64,000 nucleotides of DNA, from positions 124,001-188,000 of the forward strand of contig JAKCEW010000001.1 in the NCBI GenBank assembly GCA_023539445.1, written 5' to 3'. Below, one piece after another: positions 1 to 8,951 of this stretch (position 1 is the stretch's first letter; each line of letters opens with the position of its first letter). This DNA is from Candidatus Terraquivivens yellowstonensis. Its GTDB lineage: Archaea; Thermoproteota; Nitrososphaeria_A; Caldarchaeales; Wolframiiraptoraceae. The notes below the pieces were generated by a model. It worked only from the letters and a program-made list of their open reading frames with translations, searched no databases and was not told where the DNA came from. A program made the position numbers and the translations under genes.

Positions 1-55
1 AAAGGTAGAAGAGCGAAAACACGTCAGTAAAAGGTTAGAAGATTTTTTCTGAAAT

Positions 56-952
56 TTACAATTTCAATCCTAAGAACCTTGCCGCGTTTTTCCATAATAT
101 CCCTTCAATTTCTTCGTAGGTTAGCGTTGGCCATCCAGCTCTCTCTGCGATTTGGTTTACTTTGCTTTTGATGAGCTCTACTAAGTTCTTCCGAGGACCG
201 AACAGTGGATAATCGCTACCGAACATCAACTTATGCATAACGCCGTATTCCTTCGCCTTAACGAGGTTCCATGTAAGGATCGTTGGTCTAACTACAGCAC
301 TCACATCCATGTACATGTTCGGTGACTTTCGCACTAACAACAGCGCCTCCTCTGTCCACGGGAATGCCATATGCGATATGCATATTTTTAATTTTGGAAA
401 ATCCATCACAACATCTTCCAAATACATAGGGTGGCCGTATTTCATACGCGCCGCAGTACTCCCGACCGCTGCTGAATGGAACATTACAGGAACGTTCAGC
501 TCCAAGGCTTTCTCATAAAAAGGATATGCCCTTCTGTCGTTGGGGAAGAAAAAGTTGTAGACTGGTAAAAATTTCAGGCCCCTAAACCCGTATTCGGTAA
601 CGGCTTTTTCAAAGTCTAAGATGCCCTTGGCATTAAATTCGTTCCTACTATCCACGGGTTGGACACAAGAAAAACCTATGAACCTATCTGGATTGTTTTT
701 AATAAAATTGTAAACATATTCGTCGGGCACAAAGGTTGATGTTGAATAGTGAACGAATCCCATGACCACTGATATCTTAACACCCGCCTCATCCATATCT
801 CTCAAAATTTTTTCTTTGTCAAGAGGGAATTGTTGTAAAACCGACTTCAGGGGGTCGCCTACAAGGTGTGCATAGGAATCAAACCATTCTTGAGTCCACT
901 GCCTAGGATATTCGCCTACATGAGAATGTACATCTATTATCATGAATTTCAC
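56..952 (-). CDS. Amidohydrolase-2 family metal-dependent hydrolase
   Basis: This looks like a TIM-barrel hydrolase or decarboxylase of the amidohydrolase-2 family (the ACMSD / resorcylate decarboxylase type), probably cytoplasmic. The N-terminus has the D-x-H-x-H metal motif (D7, H9, H11). It is followed by H159, by H194 in ISHMAFPW and by D247 in FGSDYP, in the family order. The 298 aa length is usual. Residue 4 is a second possible ATG start. The gene stands alone facing left and no neighbour suggests a substrate, so the reaction is unknown. Confidence 0.85.
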   Translation of the reverse strand: MKFMIIDVHSHVGEYPRQWTQEWFDSYAHLVGDPLKSVLQQFPLDKEKILRDMDEAGVKISVVMGFVHYSTSTFVPDEYVYNFIKNNPDRFIGFSCVQPVDSRNEFNAKGILDFEKAVTEYGFRGLKFLPVYNFFFPNDRRAYPFYEKALELNVPVMFHSAAVGSTAARMKYGHPMYLEDVVMDFPKLKICISHMAFPWTEEALLLVRKSPNMYMDVSAVVRPTILTWNLVKAKEYGVMHKLMFGSDYPLFGPRKNLVELIKSKVNQIAERAGWPTLTYEEIEGILWKNAARFLGLKL

Positions 953-1125
953 GCGAATGTCTAGATAATGTAGTAAATTTTAAGTTTTAAAGCACCTTGA
1001 AGTTTGCAAAGTGGATGAGAATGAAATATGGCAAACCTCTCCAAATATGAAATCGGGGGCTCCTTAAATCGGTAAAAAATTCTAAGATAAGAACCTCCCA
1101 AGGGATAAAAACCAGAGCTAGCTCC

Positions 1126-1401
1126 TCATTTCTTGAATATTTTTAATTCAAGAACAATTATCCCGATTATGAGTATTGTCTGCCATATCGCGATATCTAT
1201 GAGCAGCATTGTTGGTTCGACCATCCAGCGGTCCGATGGGCCTGTAAACGTTATCAGCGTATGAGTTGCCCACTTAACTGGGAAGCCATAATCCACGTGC
1301 ACAAAATCAGGCCAATCATACTTTATACCCCATCCCGCTCCCATAATTGTCAAAATTGAACAAACAATCACCCAGGCCGATCTTATAAACAAACCCTTCA
1401 T
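1126..1401 (-). CDS. Small two-helix membrane protein, unknown
   Basis: I do not recognise this 91-aa protein. Residues about 8-26 form a hydrophobic helix that could be a signal anchor. Residues about 64-87 form a second helix, followed by a short lysine-rich tail. The roughly 35 residues between them are rich in W, Y, D and P, and by the positive-inside rule probably lie outside the cell. The ATG start precedes a basic residue and the helix, as expected of a real membrane protein. It faces the same way as the amidohydrolase but is 173 bases away. Confidence 0.6.
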   Translation of the reverse strand: MKGLFIRSAWVIVCSILTIMGAGWGIKYDWPDFVHVDYGFPVKWATHTLITFTGPSDRWMVEPTMLLIDIAIWQTILIIGIIVLELKIFKK

Positions 1402-1611
1402 ACGATAACAAAGAAGACGCTATTTTATTAACACTTAGCATTCCGGTTTGCTCTACAGGTTAAGACATCCGTTAGCATAAAATACTGACCTTTCTATCAG
1501 GTTTAGATTCTGAGTGGAAGGTTGTATTCTAGGAAACTCAAATATTGCTCTATCATACTTATGAACGACCTAGAAGTATTTCTTAAGGTGTTCTGGATTG
1601 TGCGCTTGGGA

Positions 1612-1690
1612 GGGCCCGTCGCCTAGCAAGGATAGGGCGCTGGCCTCCGGAGCCAGTATTGCCTGGGTTCGAGTCCCAGCGGGCCCGCCA
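1612..1690 (+). tRNA. tRNA-Arg(CCG), intronless, CCA encoded
   Basis: A complete cloverleaf: acceptor GGGCCCG pairs with CGGGCCC, the anticodon stem CTGGC/GCCAG encloses loop CTCCGGA (anticodon CCG, arginine), and the T arm carries GGTTCGAGTCC. The discriminator is G at 1687 and the 3' CCA is encoded at 1688-1690. There is no intron. A TATA-like GTATTTCTTA about 30 bases upstream fits an archaeal promoter. Confidence 0.95.
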
Positions 1691-1739
1691 ACTTTGGTTG
1701 TGCTGAAGGTTGACGATTTACGGGGTACTCTAAATGCGC

Positions 1740-3143
1740 TTAAGGCGATGGTTGCAAGGAGAATACGCGAGTTCTTAGGTATTTTGTCACAGCTTTAATT
1801 GTGCGCTTTATGATGTAAAACTGTTTTTGCCTGAACAATCTCCAAAGCATTTTAGGCCTCACGTAGAAGGTTAGATAGGCCTTCTCAAGTAGGGATTTTA
1901 GCTGCGTTGGGGTTATATTCTTCAATTTCATTACAGGCTCTATGGCAGTGAATTTAGACCAGTCCCTCGTCAGCAGCATGTTGTTCTGTTTTGCATATTC
2001 ATAAAGTGGCGTTCCTGGATATGGTGTTAAAATCGAGAATTGTGCATAATCTAAGTCAAGTTTTTTTGCTAAAGTTATCGTCTGTTCAGCTGTTTCAATG
2101 GTTTCTTCAGGAAAGCCTAAGATGAACGAACCTAAAACCTTGATACCTGCCTCTTTCAATATCCTAACAGCTTTCGCAATTTGGTTCATAGTTATTCTCT
2201 TGCCTGTTGCGTCCAGTATTTCTTGAGACGCAGACTCTATGCCCAAGTACACTACCCAACATCCGGCTCTTCTCATTTTCTCGGCCAGTTCCCTGTTAAC
2301 GGAGTCAACCCTCGAGGAGGCGCCCCATGAAATATCGAGACGTTCCCTTAAAATTTCGTCACAAATTTCTTCAACCCTTCTTTCATTTAACGTGAAGGTA
2401 TCATCCACAAACTCAATGTTTTTTACTCCGAATTTGTCGTGTATGAGCTTAATCTCCTCGACAACATTTCTGGGACTTCTGCCGCGCCAGTAACCTCCAA
2501 AAATGCGTGATGAAGCGCAAAAATAACATCTAAACGGACATCCCCTGCTACTGATTACTGACATGTATCTAACCCCTTGGAGTTCATACTTATCCATTGG
2601 TAGCATGTCGAAACTTGGGAAAGGAATTTTGTCCAGATCTTTGATAAGGGGTCTCGGCTTCGTGACAAATGTTTTCTCGTTTTTCCTAAAGGCTATGCCC
2701 TTCACATCCTCTAGCGGATCCCCACGGTCTATCACATTGATGAGTTCTCGGAAAGTTTCTTCACCTTCACCTAAAACAACAATGTCGATGCTTTTACATT
2801 CCATGAGGACTTCATCTGGAAGAAAGGTTGCATGGGGGCCGCCCATAATAACAATGCAGTCTTCCCTCACACTTTTAGCGAGATCAGCAACCTTGTAGGC
2901 CTCATAAATTGACGGTGTCACGGAAGTTATGCCAACGACGTCTGGATCAAAATTTTTCATTTCCCTTCTAACATCATCAAAACTATAGTTAAGAACATTT
3001 GAGTCAATTATCTTAACCTCGTGTTCATCCCTAATCATAGAAGCCAAGTAAGCAAGCCCTAACGGTGGAGAGCTAACACCGACAACATACTTGACGGCCG
3101 ACATGTATGGTGGAGAGACGAGGCAGACCCTCAACGCAACCAC
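1740..3143 (-). CDS. B12-binding domain radical SAM protein
   Basis: This is a radical SAM enzyme of the class with an N-terminal B12-binding-like Rossmann domain (residues about 5-140, including GGPHATFLPDE). A radical SAM barrel follows, with the cluster motif C202-x3-C206-x2-C209 in GCPFRCYFC. The C-terminal part contains GFPEETIETAEQT, typical of BchE/methyltransferase-like members. The family methylates or cyclises diverse substrates, including lipids and cofactors, so a product cannot be named. The start is GTG, with an alternative TTG three codons in. Length 467 aa is normal. Confidence 0.85.
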   Translation of the reverse strand: MVALRVCLVSPPYMSAVKYVVGVSSPPLGLAYLASMIRDEHEVKIIDSNVLNYSFDDVRREMKNFDPDVVGITSVTPSIYEAYKVADLAKSVREDCIVIMGGPHATFLPDEVLMECKSIDIVVLGEGEETFRELINVIDRGDPLEDVKGIAFRKNEKTFVTKPRPLIKDLDKIPFPSFDMLPMDKYELQGVRYMSVISSRGCPFRCYFCASSRIFGGYWRGRSPRNVVEEIKLIHDKFGVKNIEFVDDTFTLNERRVEEICDEILRERLDISWGASSRVDSVNRELAEKMRRAGCWVVYLGIESASQEILDATGKRITMNQIAKAVRILKEAGIKVLGSFILGFPEETIETAEQTITLAKKLDLDYAQFSILTPYPGTPLYEYAKQNNMLLTRDWSKFTAIEPVMKLKNITPTQLKSLLEKAYLTFYVRPKMLWRLFRQKQFYIIKRTIKAVTKYLRTRVFSLQPSP

Positions 3144-3526
3144 CTATAGGGGCCTTCTAACAAACACTTGTTTTGAAGTTATCTGAGAAACTCCACTCTA
3201 TTATCACATCGATTTTGGATACGCAAAAAGGCACCATTTTGAGCATTGAGAAGATCTTAAGCCACGCCGTCAGTGCTTTTGCACACATCGCACCCATATT
3301 ATGAAAATCCCATTTTTTATAAAATATAAACGTTAAAGTTTGTCAGGCATCAGTTACTTACTTGTAAAAGCACGATAGTTGCAATTTACTTGACGTATAT
3401 TCTGTCCGAAGACAACGACAACCCCCTTCTTCAACCATACCTTAAGCTCGTCTCAATCCTTTTATTGGTCATGTGTTATCAATAATCTACCTACACAAAT
3501 AAATCGGGTCTAGGGTGAGGGAATAA
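3144..3526. other. 383-base intergenic stretch
   Basis: No well-supported gene lies here. The minus strand holds a 46-codon frame (listed separately) behind a good TATA-like element. The plus strand over the same bases is also open for 47 codons but lacks an ATG. The last 20 bases hold the GGTGAG ribosome binding site of the next gene. Confidence 0.6.
3157..3297 (-). CDS. Possible 46-aa protein, weak call
   Basis: This is a short open frame of 46 aa starting with ATG. It would have gone unnoticed but for the TATTTTATAAAA element about 25 bases before the start, the spacing seen at clear leaderless genes in this window. The product has a hydrophobic middle (around residues 8-25) and ends FKTSVC. 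I recognise no family. The opposite strand is open over the same bases, so chance is a real alternative. Confidence 0.25.
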   Translation of the reverse strand: MGAMCAKALTAWLKIFSMLKMVPFCVSKIDVIIEWSFSDNFKTSVC

Positions 3527-4822
3527 TTGCGCATAGCTATATTCGAAGATGAGGCGTATCGGAACTTCTTTCCCTTAACGTTAACGAGGCCTGTATACGA
3601 GCTGATCGTCGGTACCTCAACTATTAGAGAAAAGATAATCAAGAACGTCGCAAGTTTAGGAGAAGTGATCTTTTTTTGCAGAAGCTATCTTTGTGACGTT
3701 CTGAAGGAGAGGTTACCGAGTAGTTATGTAAACGATTTCTCAACAACAGATGATGACGTCCTTTTAATTAATGGCTTGCTTGTAGCAAATGAGTTCTTGA
3801 ATAATGTGCTACAAAAGCTTTCGAAAGTGGGCACGGTTGTCCTACAAAAAGGAAGGATTATAGCGGCACGTATTGGGCGTGAGTTTTTGGAACTTCCAGA
3901 AATCCAAACGGCAATGACCTCGGCCGAGAACGTGACGGAGACAATCTTGAAGGTTGCGACAGAAAAATTACATGCTGAGAAATTACATTTGTTAGAATAT
4001 CCATGGGAGCTGATAGAGCTTAACCCCAAATTAATCACAGCCGAGCTTAGGGGAATCAAAGATAAGGAATTGAGGGGCAGGATAGAACCTTCTGTAACGG
4101 TATACGGAAGTGAGGAGAGCGTATTTATAGCTGAGAATGCTTTTCTTGAGGCCGGTACGGTTCTCGATACAAGGAATGGGCCCATATACATTGGCGAGAA
4201 CACATATGTGCAATCACCGACACGAATATCCGGTCCGGCCTACATAGGAAGGAACTGCATAATATATGGAGGACAAATCAGAGAGGGCTGTAGCATAGGT
4301 GATGTTTGCAGGATAGGCGGCGAGATCGAAGGATCGATCTTTCATGGATACTCTAACAAGAGGCATTATGGTTTCATCGGTCATTCCTACATAGGTGAGT
4401 GGGTAAATCTTGGTGCCGGGACAACCAACTCAGACTTAAAGAACACCTATGGAACGATAAAAATGGACGTTGGGGGACGATTGCGCGATACTGGTAGCAT
4501 GTTCGTTGGCATATTCGTTGGCGACCATGCAAAGGCAGCCATTGGTACGCATATATTCAGCGGGAAGAAGATAGGCGTCTCTAGCCACTTATATGGAATA
4601 GTGCCGGAGGACGTTCCGTCCTTCACGGCTTACGCGAGGATGCTGGGTGCCAAACTGACTGAAATCTACCTTGAATCAGCGATAGAGACTGCCCGTAGGA
4701 TGATGCGTCGCAGAAACGTCCAACTATCTAACGCATATGAAGATATGCTCAAGAGAGTTTTTGAGTTAACTGAGCAGGAACGGAGCAGGGCGAACGTCAT
4801 AAAAGGTAAGTTTTCAATCTGA
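3527..4822 (+). CDS. GlmU-like sugar nucleotidyltransferase / acyltransferase
   Basis: The N-terminus (residues 1-30, with FEDEAY and PLTLTRPVYEL) matches the sugar nucleotidyltransferase NTP_transf_4 type. The C-terminal half (about 190-345) is a left-handed beta-helix with hexapeptides such as YIGENTYV, GRNCIIYGG and LGAGTTNSDL. This architecture is that of the alternative GlmU: acetylation of glucosamine-1-phosphate and/or uridylylation to UDP-GlcNAc. The start is TTG with GGTGAG about 8 bases upstream. The last 70 residues are helical and charged. It could feed the glycan cluster at 28-33 kb. Confidence 0.8.
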   Translation: MRIAIFEDEAYRNFFPLTLTRPVYELIVGTSTIREKIIKNVASLGEVIFFCRSYLCDVLKERLPSSYVNDFSTTDDDVLLINGLLVANEFLNNVLQKLSKVGTVVLQKGRIIAARIGREFLELPEIQTAMTSAENVTETILKVATEKLHAEKLHLLEYPWELIELNPKLITAELRGIKDKELRGRIEPSVTVYGSEESVFIAENAFLEAGTVLDTRNGPIYIGENTYVQSPTRISGPAYIGRNCIIYGGQIREGCSIGDVCRIGGEIEGSIFHGYSNKRHYGFIGHSYIGEWVNLGAGTTNSDLKNTYGTIKMDVGGRLRDTGSMFVGIFVGDHAKAAIGTHIFSGKKIGVSSHLYGIVPEDVPSFTAYARMLGAKLTEIYLESAIETARRMMRRRNVQLSNAYEDMLKRVFELTEQERSRANVIKGKFSI

Positions 4823-4929
4823 TTGTGAAAAATATGCGGCCGGAATAATGAAAATGCATCCGACCGGTCTGGTAAAAGGAAAGAGGAATGGCTATATCCT
4901 AAAAGGCTAAGAATATTACGCACATCTTG

Positions 4930-5994
4930 ATGAGCGAAACATCGTTGGCAGTGGTTGCTAAGAAGTACAAGGCTGAGATTGTTAGGCGTAGGCTTGCAAC
5001 TCTTGGGATTCTAAGAACGTCCATGAAAGTATTTTCAGACGATGAATACGTTTACTTTCCGGTTGAGCGGCCACCAAATCCAGACGAGTTGCCAGAGCTG
5101 ATAACTGGTGATGCAAAAATTCAGGAAGCTACTTTCAACAAACTTGTACTCAAGCCAAAGACACTGAAGGAAGCCATGATGGGTACTTTGGACGAAGAAC
5201 TCATAAAACTTGTTCCTAGATCCTTCGACATTATAGGCAATGTGGCGATCCTTGAACTGGATGAGAGGTTAAGACCTTTCGCTAAAGACATTGCCTCTGC
5301 GCTGAAACTCGTCCATAAGCATGTGGATACAGTACTCCTAAAGGCAGGCCCTTCGACTGGAGAGTACAGAACAAGACCATACAAGGTTATAGCTGGCTCC
5401 GGAAACACGCTGACGGAGCATATAGAGCACGGGTGTAGATACAGACTCGACGTAAGGGAGGTATTCTTCACACCGAGACTTTCTGGCGAAAGGTTGAGAG
5501 TTGCATCCCAGGTTAGACCTAATGAGTGCGTTGCAGATATGTTTGCCGGTGTCGGTCCCTTTTCTATAACGATTGCTAAAATGCAGCCCAGTTGCAAAGT
5601 TTATGCATTCGAGATAAACCCTGTGGCCTACAAATTCCTTGAAGAAAATATTAGGCTAAATAAGGTTGAGGATAGGGTTACGGCAATTTTCGGTGATGTT
5701 AGGCATAATTATGGGATTTTAGAAAAAAGGGCCGACAGGTTAATAATGAACCTTCCATTTTCCGCGGAGAAGTACCTTGACGTGGCTACAAAACTTGCTA
5801 AGCCGTCAGGTGCCATCATGCATTTTTATGGCGCTGCAGAAGATGAAAATGCAGTAGAGACAGTCAAGTTTAACGTCAGCTCAATCATACGCTCGTTAGG
5901 TTTCGATGCCAAATTCCTCTGGGCTAAAGAATTGAAGGAAGTAGCTCCAAGGAAAGTCGTGGTTGCATTGGATATTGCTATATCTATGCGCTAA
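4930..5994 (+). CDS. trm5: tRNA (guanine37-N1)-methyltransferase Trm5
   Basis: A class I SAM methyltransferase that makes m1G37 in tRNA, the first step towards wyosine in tRNA-Phe and a guard against frameshifting. Visible are an N-terminal D1/D2 region (residues 1-170), SAM motif I DMFAGVGPFSIT at about 204-215, the acidic loop FEINP, and the NLPFSAEKY catalytic motif near residue 277. Length is typical of archaeal Trm5. I chose ATG at 4930 over the TTG one codon earlier. No operon partner is evident; the next gene has its own promoter inside the 3' end. Confidence 0.92.
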   Translation: MSETSLAVVAKKYKAEIVRRRLATLGILRTSMKVFSDDEYVYFPVERPPNPDELPELITGDAKIQEATFNKLVLKPKTLKEAMMGTLDEELIKLVPRSFDIIGNVAILELDERLRPFAKDIASALKLVHKHVDTVLLKAGPSTGEYRTRPYKVIAGSGNTLTEHIEHGCRYRLDVREVFFTPRLSGERLRVASQVRPNECVADMFAGVGPFSITIAKMQPSCKVYAFEINPVAYKFLEENIRLNKVEDRVTAIFGDVRHNYGILEKRADRLIMNLPFSAEKYLDVATKLAKPSGAIMHFYGAAEDENAVETVKFNVSSIIRSLGFDAKFLWAKELKEVAPRKVVVALDIAISMR

Positions 5995-5997
5995 AGC

Positions 5998-6006
5998 TAT
6001 ATTTAT
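5998..6006 (+). promoter_or_regulatory. TATA box of the ATPase subunit I gene
   Basis: TATATTTAT lies just after the trm5 stop codon and is centred about 29 bases before the ATG at 6031. That places transcription start at or within a few bases of the start codon, so the mRNA is probably leaderless. Confidence 0.6.
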
Positions 6007-6030
6007 GGAAAAATCATAGATTACCCAGAT

Positions 6031-8085
6031 ATGGGTCTTGCGAAGCTGTCTAAGATCTCCATAATAGCGCCGAAGGCAGAGGTCGAAGACGTCATCAAAG
6101 AGCTTTTCAAATTTGGAGATTTCCATCCGGTAGAGCAGGAGCACGAATCCGTTGATAAAAATTTGGAGGAAATGTTGGACAGGGTCAAGAAGATTGGGTT
6201 GGCACTTGATACGATAGTCAATGATTTTGGAATAAAGTCGGAGATTGGTGTCATTGACTCAATAATAAAAGGGGTCAAGGTTGAGCGACATACAATCGAG
6301 GCCGAGGATGTGAAGGGACTCGTGGACGCGTTAGAGTCCGAAGCAGGACCAATTATATCGGAGCTTAAGGAACTCTCATCAAAAATCGATTCAATAACGA
6401 AAGAGATACAGAAGAATGAAACACTCCTTGCTGCCCTAAGACTCTTGAAAGACTTACGCATAGCACCATCGGCGCTTTCAACTTTAAGGAGAACTTATGC
6501 AGTCTTTGCCGTAGTGCCGACTAGGGATCTTCAAGAGATAAAGAGGAGCCTTCCAGAGGCCGCAATACTTCATGTAACCCTAACCAAGGCGTTAAGTGCC
6601 GCTCTTTTTGTGGCATCCTCTGGGGATGCAGAAAGGGTCGAGAGGGTTCTTAAGGGATTCGGCGTAAAGCCATTCACCATACCAGAGTGGTTGCCCGGAA
6701 CAATCCCTGAGGCATACGCAACCGTTGAATCTAAGTTGGTCGAACTCAACGCAGAACTATCCGATGTTAGACAAAAGTTGAACTTGATATTAGAAAATTC
6801 AAAGGGAAAGATCCTGTCACTAAAGGAGGGTGCAAGCATTCTTAAAGAATCGTTAGAAAGGCTGAAGAGTACGGGTAGGCTGAAGAGGTTTGCTACGATA
6901 GAGGGCTATGTGCCCTATGATAAAAGCAGCGAGCTTGTTAAAATGTTTGGCGAAAAATATCCTGTTTACGTTTCAGAAGTGGAAACAACACATATGGTTG
7001 AACATGGTGCAGCTCGCACCGAAAACCCGCCTACGCTGCTCCGCAATAGAGGCATCGTAAAGGCCTTTGAGAACGTTACGAACATACAAGGGTTGCCCGC
7101 TCATGGCGAAATAGATCCAACACCCTTTGTCGCGCTTTTCTTCTCTATCTTCTACGGAATAATGTTCGCAGACTTCGGCCAAGGACTTGTACTCATGATT
7201 TTCGGGCTCTTCATGAGGATGAGAACTAAAGGTAGGCTAAGAGATTGGGGTACGCTTTTAGCCGTGCTTGGTTTGTCTTCCAGTATTGCAGGCTTTCTGC
7301 TAGGCGAGTGCTTCGGTTTCAAACTGTCCAACTGGGGCATAGCCTCACCAGAACTTGTGCACCTAGTGGAGGAGCATGCTGGCGTCAAGGAGCTTAATTT
7401 GGCAGCAGTCCAAAAACTTCTACAATTTACGATAATGCTTGGTGTCGTGCACTTGGCCCTCGGCTACTCCCTTAGCGCATATAAGCACATCAAGAACCGG
7501 GAATACTTGGAAGCTTTCACATCTAAAATTCCGACGATACTCATGTACATCTTCGGTGTGCTCTTCGCTCTTGCGTTCTTTGGCGCTGGGGGCATCTCGC
7601 AGATGTTAACATCCCAAAATCCAGCACCTTTCATAGGTCTTCCATCCTCACTAGTCGGGACGATTGGTATGGGGGGCGGTATCGCGTGCATTTTCATCTT
7701 AATCTTGGGAAGGCCTATCGCGAACATGTTAACCCGGAAGGGCGGTTTTGTGGGTGCTGCTGGTATGGGTCTGCTCGAGGTCTTAGAAAACATAATCCAC
7801 TTCCTATCGAACACGATATCTTACGCTAGGCTTACGATATTGCTGCTCGTGCACATAGCTCTACTGATGCTCTTAAACAATGTTTGGTACGCGCTCGGTT
7901 TGTTGTCCTTACCAATACTCATAGTAGGAAACTTGGGCATAATGGCCCTAGAGGGTCTGATAGTCTTCATACAATCCCTAAGGCTCCACCTTTACGAGTT
8001 CTTCACGAAGTTCTTCGAAGGAAATGGCAAGCCCTTTAAAAGTCTAAGGCCTGAGACGACATACGTCAACATAAGGATAAAGTGA
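6031..8085 (+). CDS. atpI: V/A-type ATP synthase subunit I (a subunit)
   Basis: This is the membrane stator subunit of the archaeal A-type ATP synthase, which carries protons (or sodium) past the rotor ring. Residues 1-350 form the cytoplasmic part with long coiled coils. From about residue 360 there are seven or eight membrane helices. ISYARLTILLLVHIAL carries the essential arginine of the half-channel, and IVFIQSLRLHLYEFFTKFF is the conserved last helix. The 684 aa length is normal. No other ATPase subunit is in the window, so the gene is separated from the usual operon. Confidence 0.93.
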   Translation: MGLAKLSKISIIAPKAEVEDVIKELFKFGDFHPVEQEHESVDKNLEEMLDRVKKIGLALDTIVNDFGIKSEIGVIDSIIKGVKVERHTIEAEDVKGLVDALESEAGPIISELKELSSKIDSITKEIQKNETLLAALRLLKDLRIAPSALSTLRRTYAVFAVVPTRDLQEIKRSLPEAAILHVTLTKALSAALFVASSGDAERVERVLKGFGVKPFTIPEWLPGTIPEAYATVESKLVELNAELSDVRQKLNLILENSKGKILSLKEGASILKESLERLKSTGRLKRFATIEGYVPYDKSSELVKMFGEKYPVYVSEVETTHMVEHGAARTENPPTLLRNRGIVKAFENVTNIQGLPAHGEIDPTPFVALFFSIFYGIMFADFGQGLVLMIFGLFMRMRTKGRLRDWGTLLAVLGLSSSIAGFLLGECFGFKLSNWGIASPELVHLVEEHAGVKELNLAAVQKLLQFTIMLGVVHLALGYSLSAYKHIKNREYLEAFTSKIPTILMYIFGVLFALAFFGAGGISQMLTSQNPAPFIGLPSSLVGTIGMGGGIACIFILILGRPIANMLTRKGGFVGAAGMGLLEVLENIIHFLSNTISYARLTILLLVHIALLMLLNNVWYALGLLSLPILIVGNLGIMALEGLIVFIQSLRLHLYEFFTKFFEGNGKPFKSLRPETTYVNIRIK

Positions 8086-8167
8086 ATCTAATGTTGAGCA
8101 TGCCTTAACGGACCATTTTTGAGAAATAACATAAATGGCATCTTATGGCCTGAACTTGGAAGCGTCC

Positions 8168-8920
8168 TCATAAAAAGATCGTGTCAAGTATCATCATGGT
8201 GATGAAACCTATGAGAAAGCCGAACGTGGCCTCCAATTCATGACCTTGTCTGTGACTTTCTGGAATCACTTCACCGCTTACTACGTAAACCATGGCGCCT
8301 GCTGCAAAAGCCAAAGCCAGCGGAAGTACCTGAACCATGAAGGTGACTGTTAGAACGCCCACGATACCTCCAATAGGCTCAGCTAGACCGCTAAGTAGTG
8401 CGTATAAAGATGCTTTCCCCCTCCTTAGACCAACGCTCATTAACGGAAAGGCTATCGCCATGCCCTCAGGTATGTTCTGCAGTGCTATAGCTATGGCTAT
8501 CGTCATGGCCAGTGCTAGATCCCCCGAACCGAAACCAACACCGACCGCAAGACCCTCTGGAAAATTATGTATGGTTACTGCAAGCACCATGAGGCTTACC
8601 GTAGAAAGCTTACTCACTGGCCCTTCTGCACCCTTTATGATATGGGTGTGGGGTACGTGCTTATCTAAGATATAGACAAACGCACTACCAAAAACAAAAC
8701 CTATCACGGCAATTAATATGCCTCCTGCATCTATCGCGGGAACGAGTAAGCTGAAAACAGAAGCCGCTATCATAACACCGCCAGCGAAACCTAATGCGGA
8801 ATCAGTTATCTTATGCGATATTGTTTTAAAGAATAAAACGGGTATGGCACCTATCCCAGTCGCTAAGCCAACGACGAGGCTTGCTAAAATTCCTAGCTGT
8901 ATTAGCTCGATTTGCAACAT
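8168..8920 (-). CDS. ZIP family divalent metal transporter
   Basis: A ZIP (zinc/iron) permease of 250 aa with about eight hydrophobic helices. The two signature metal sites are present: HNFPEG at residues 118-123 in helix 4 and QNIPEG at 148-153 in helix 5. A histidine cluster KHVPHTH (about 88-93) sits in the loop between helices 3 and 4, as in many ZIP proteins. It probably imports zinc or another divalent metal into the cytoplasm. It lies 31 bases after the PEP carboxylase gene on the same strand, so the two may be cotranscribed, with no obvious shared role. Confidence 0.92.
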   Translation of the reverse strand: MLQIELIQLGILASLVVGLATGIGAIPVLFFKTISHKITDSALGFAGGVMIAASVFSLLVPAIDAGGILIAVIGFVFGSAFVYILDKHVPHTHIIKGAEGPVSKLSTVSLMVLAVTIHNFPEGLAVGVGFGSGDLALAMTIAIAIALQNIPEGMAIAFPLMSVGLRRGKASLYALLSGLAEPIGGIVGVLTVTFMVQVLPLALAFAAGAMVYVVSGEVIPESHRQGHELEATFGFLIGFITMMILDTIFL

Positions 8921-8951
8921 TATACATCAACCATTTGCATTTTATTACCCT

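Noticed and set aside
1598-1798. 66-codon plus-strand frame over tRNA-Arg
   Set aside because: It runs through the tRNA and the 3' end of the radical SAM gene; the tRNA explains the sequence.
4849-4911. 20-codon frame between the GlmU-like gene and trm5
   Set aside because: Too short to support and without a promoter of its own.
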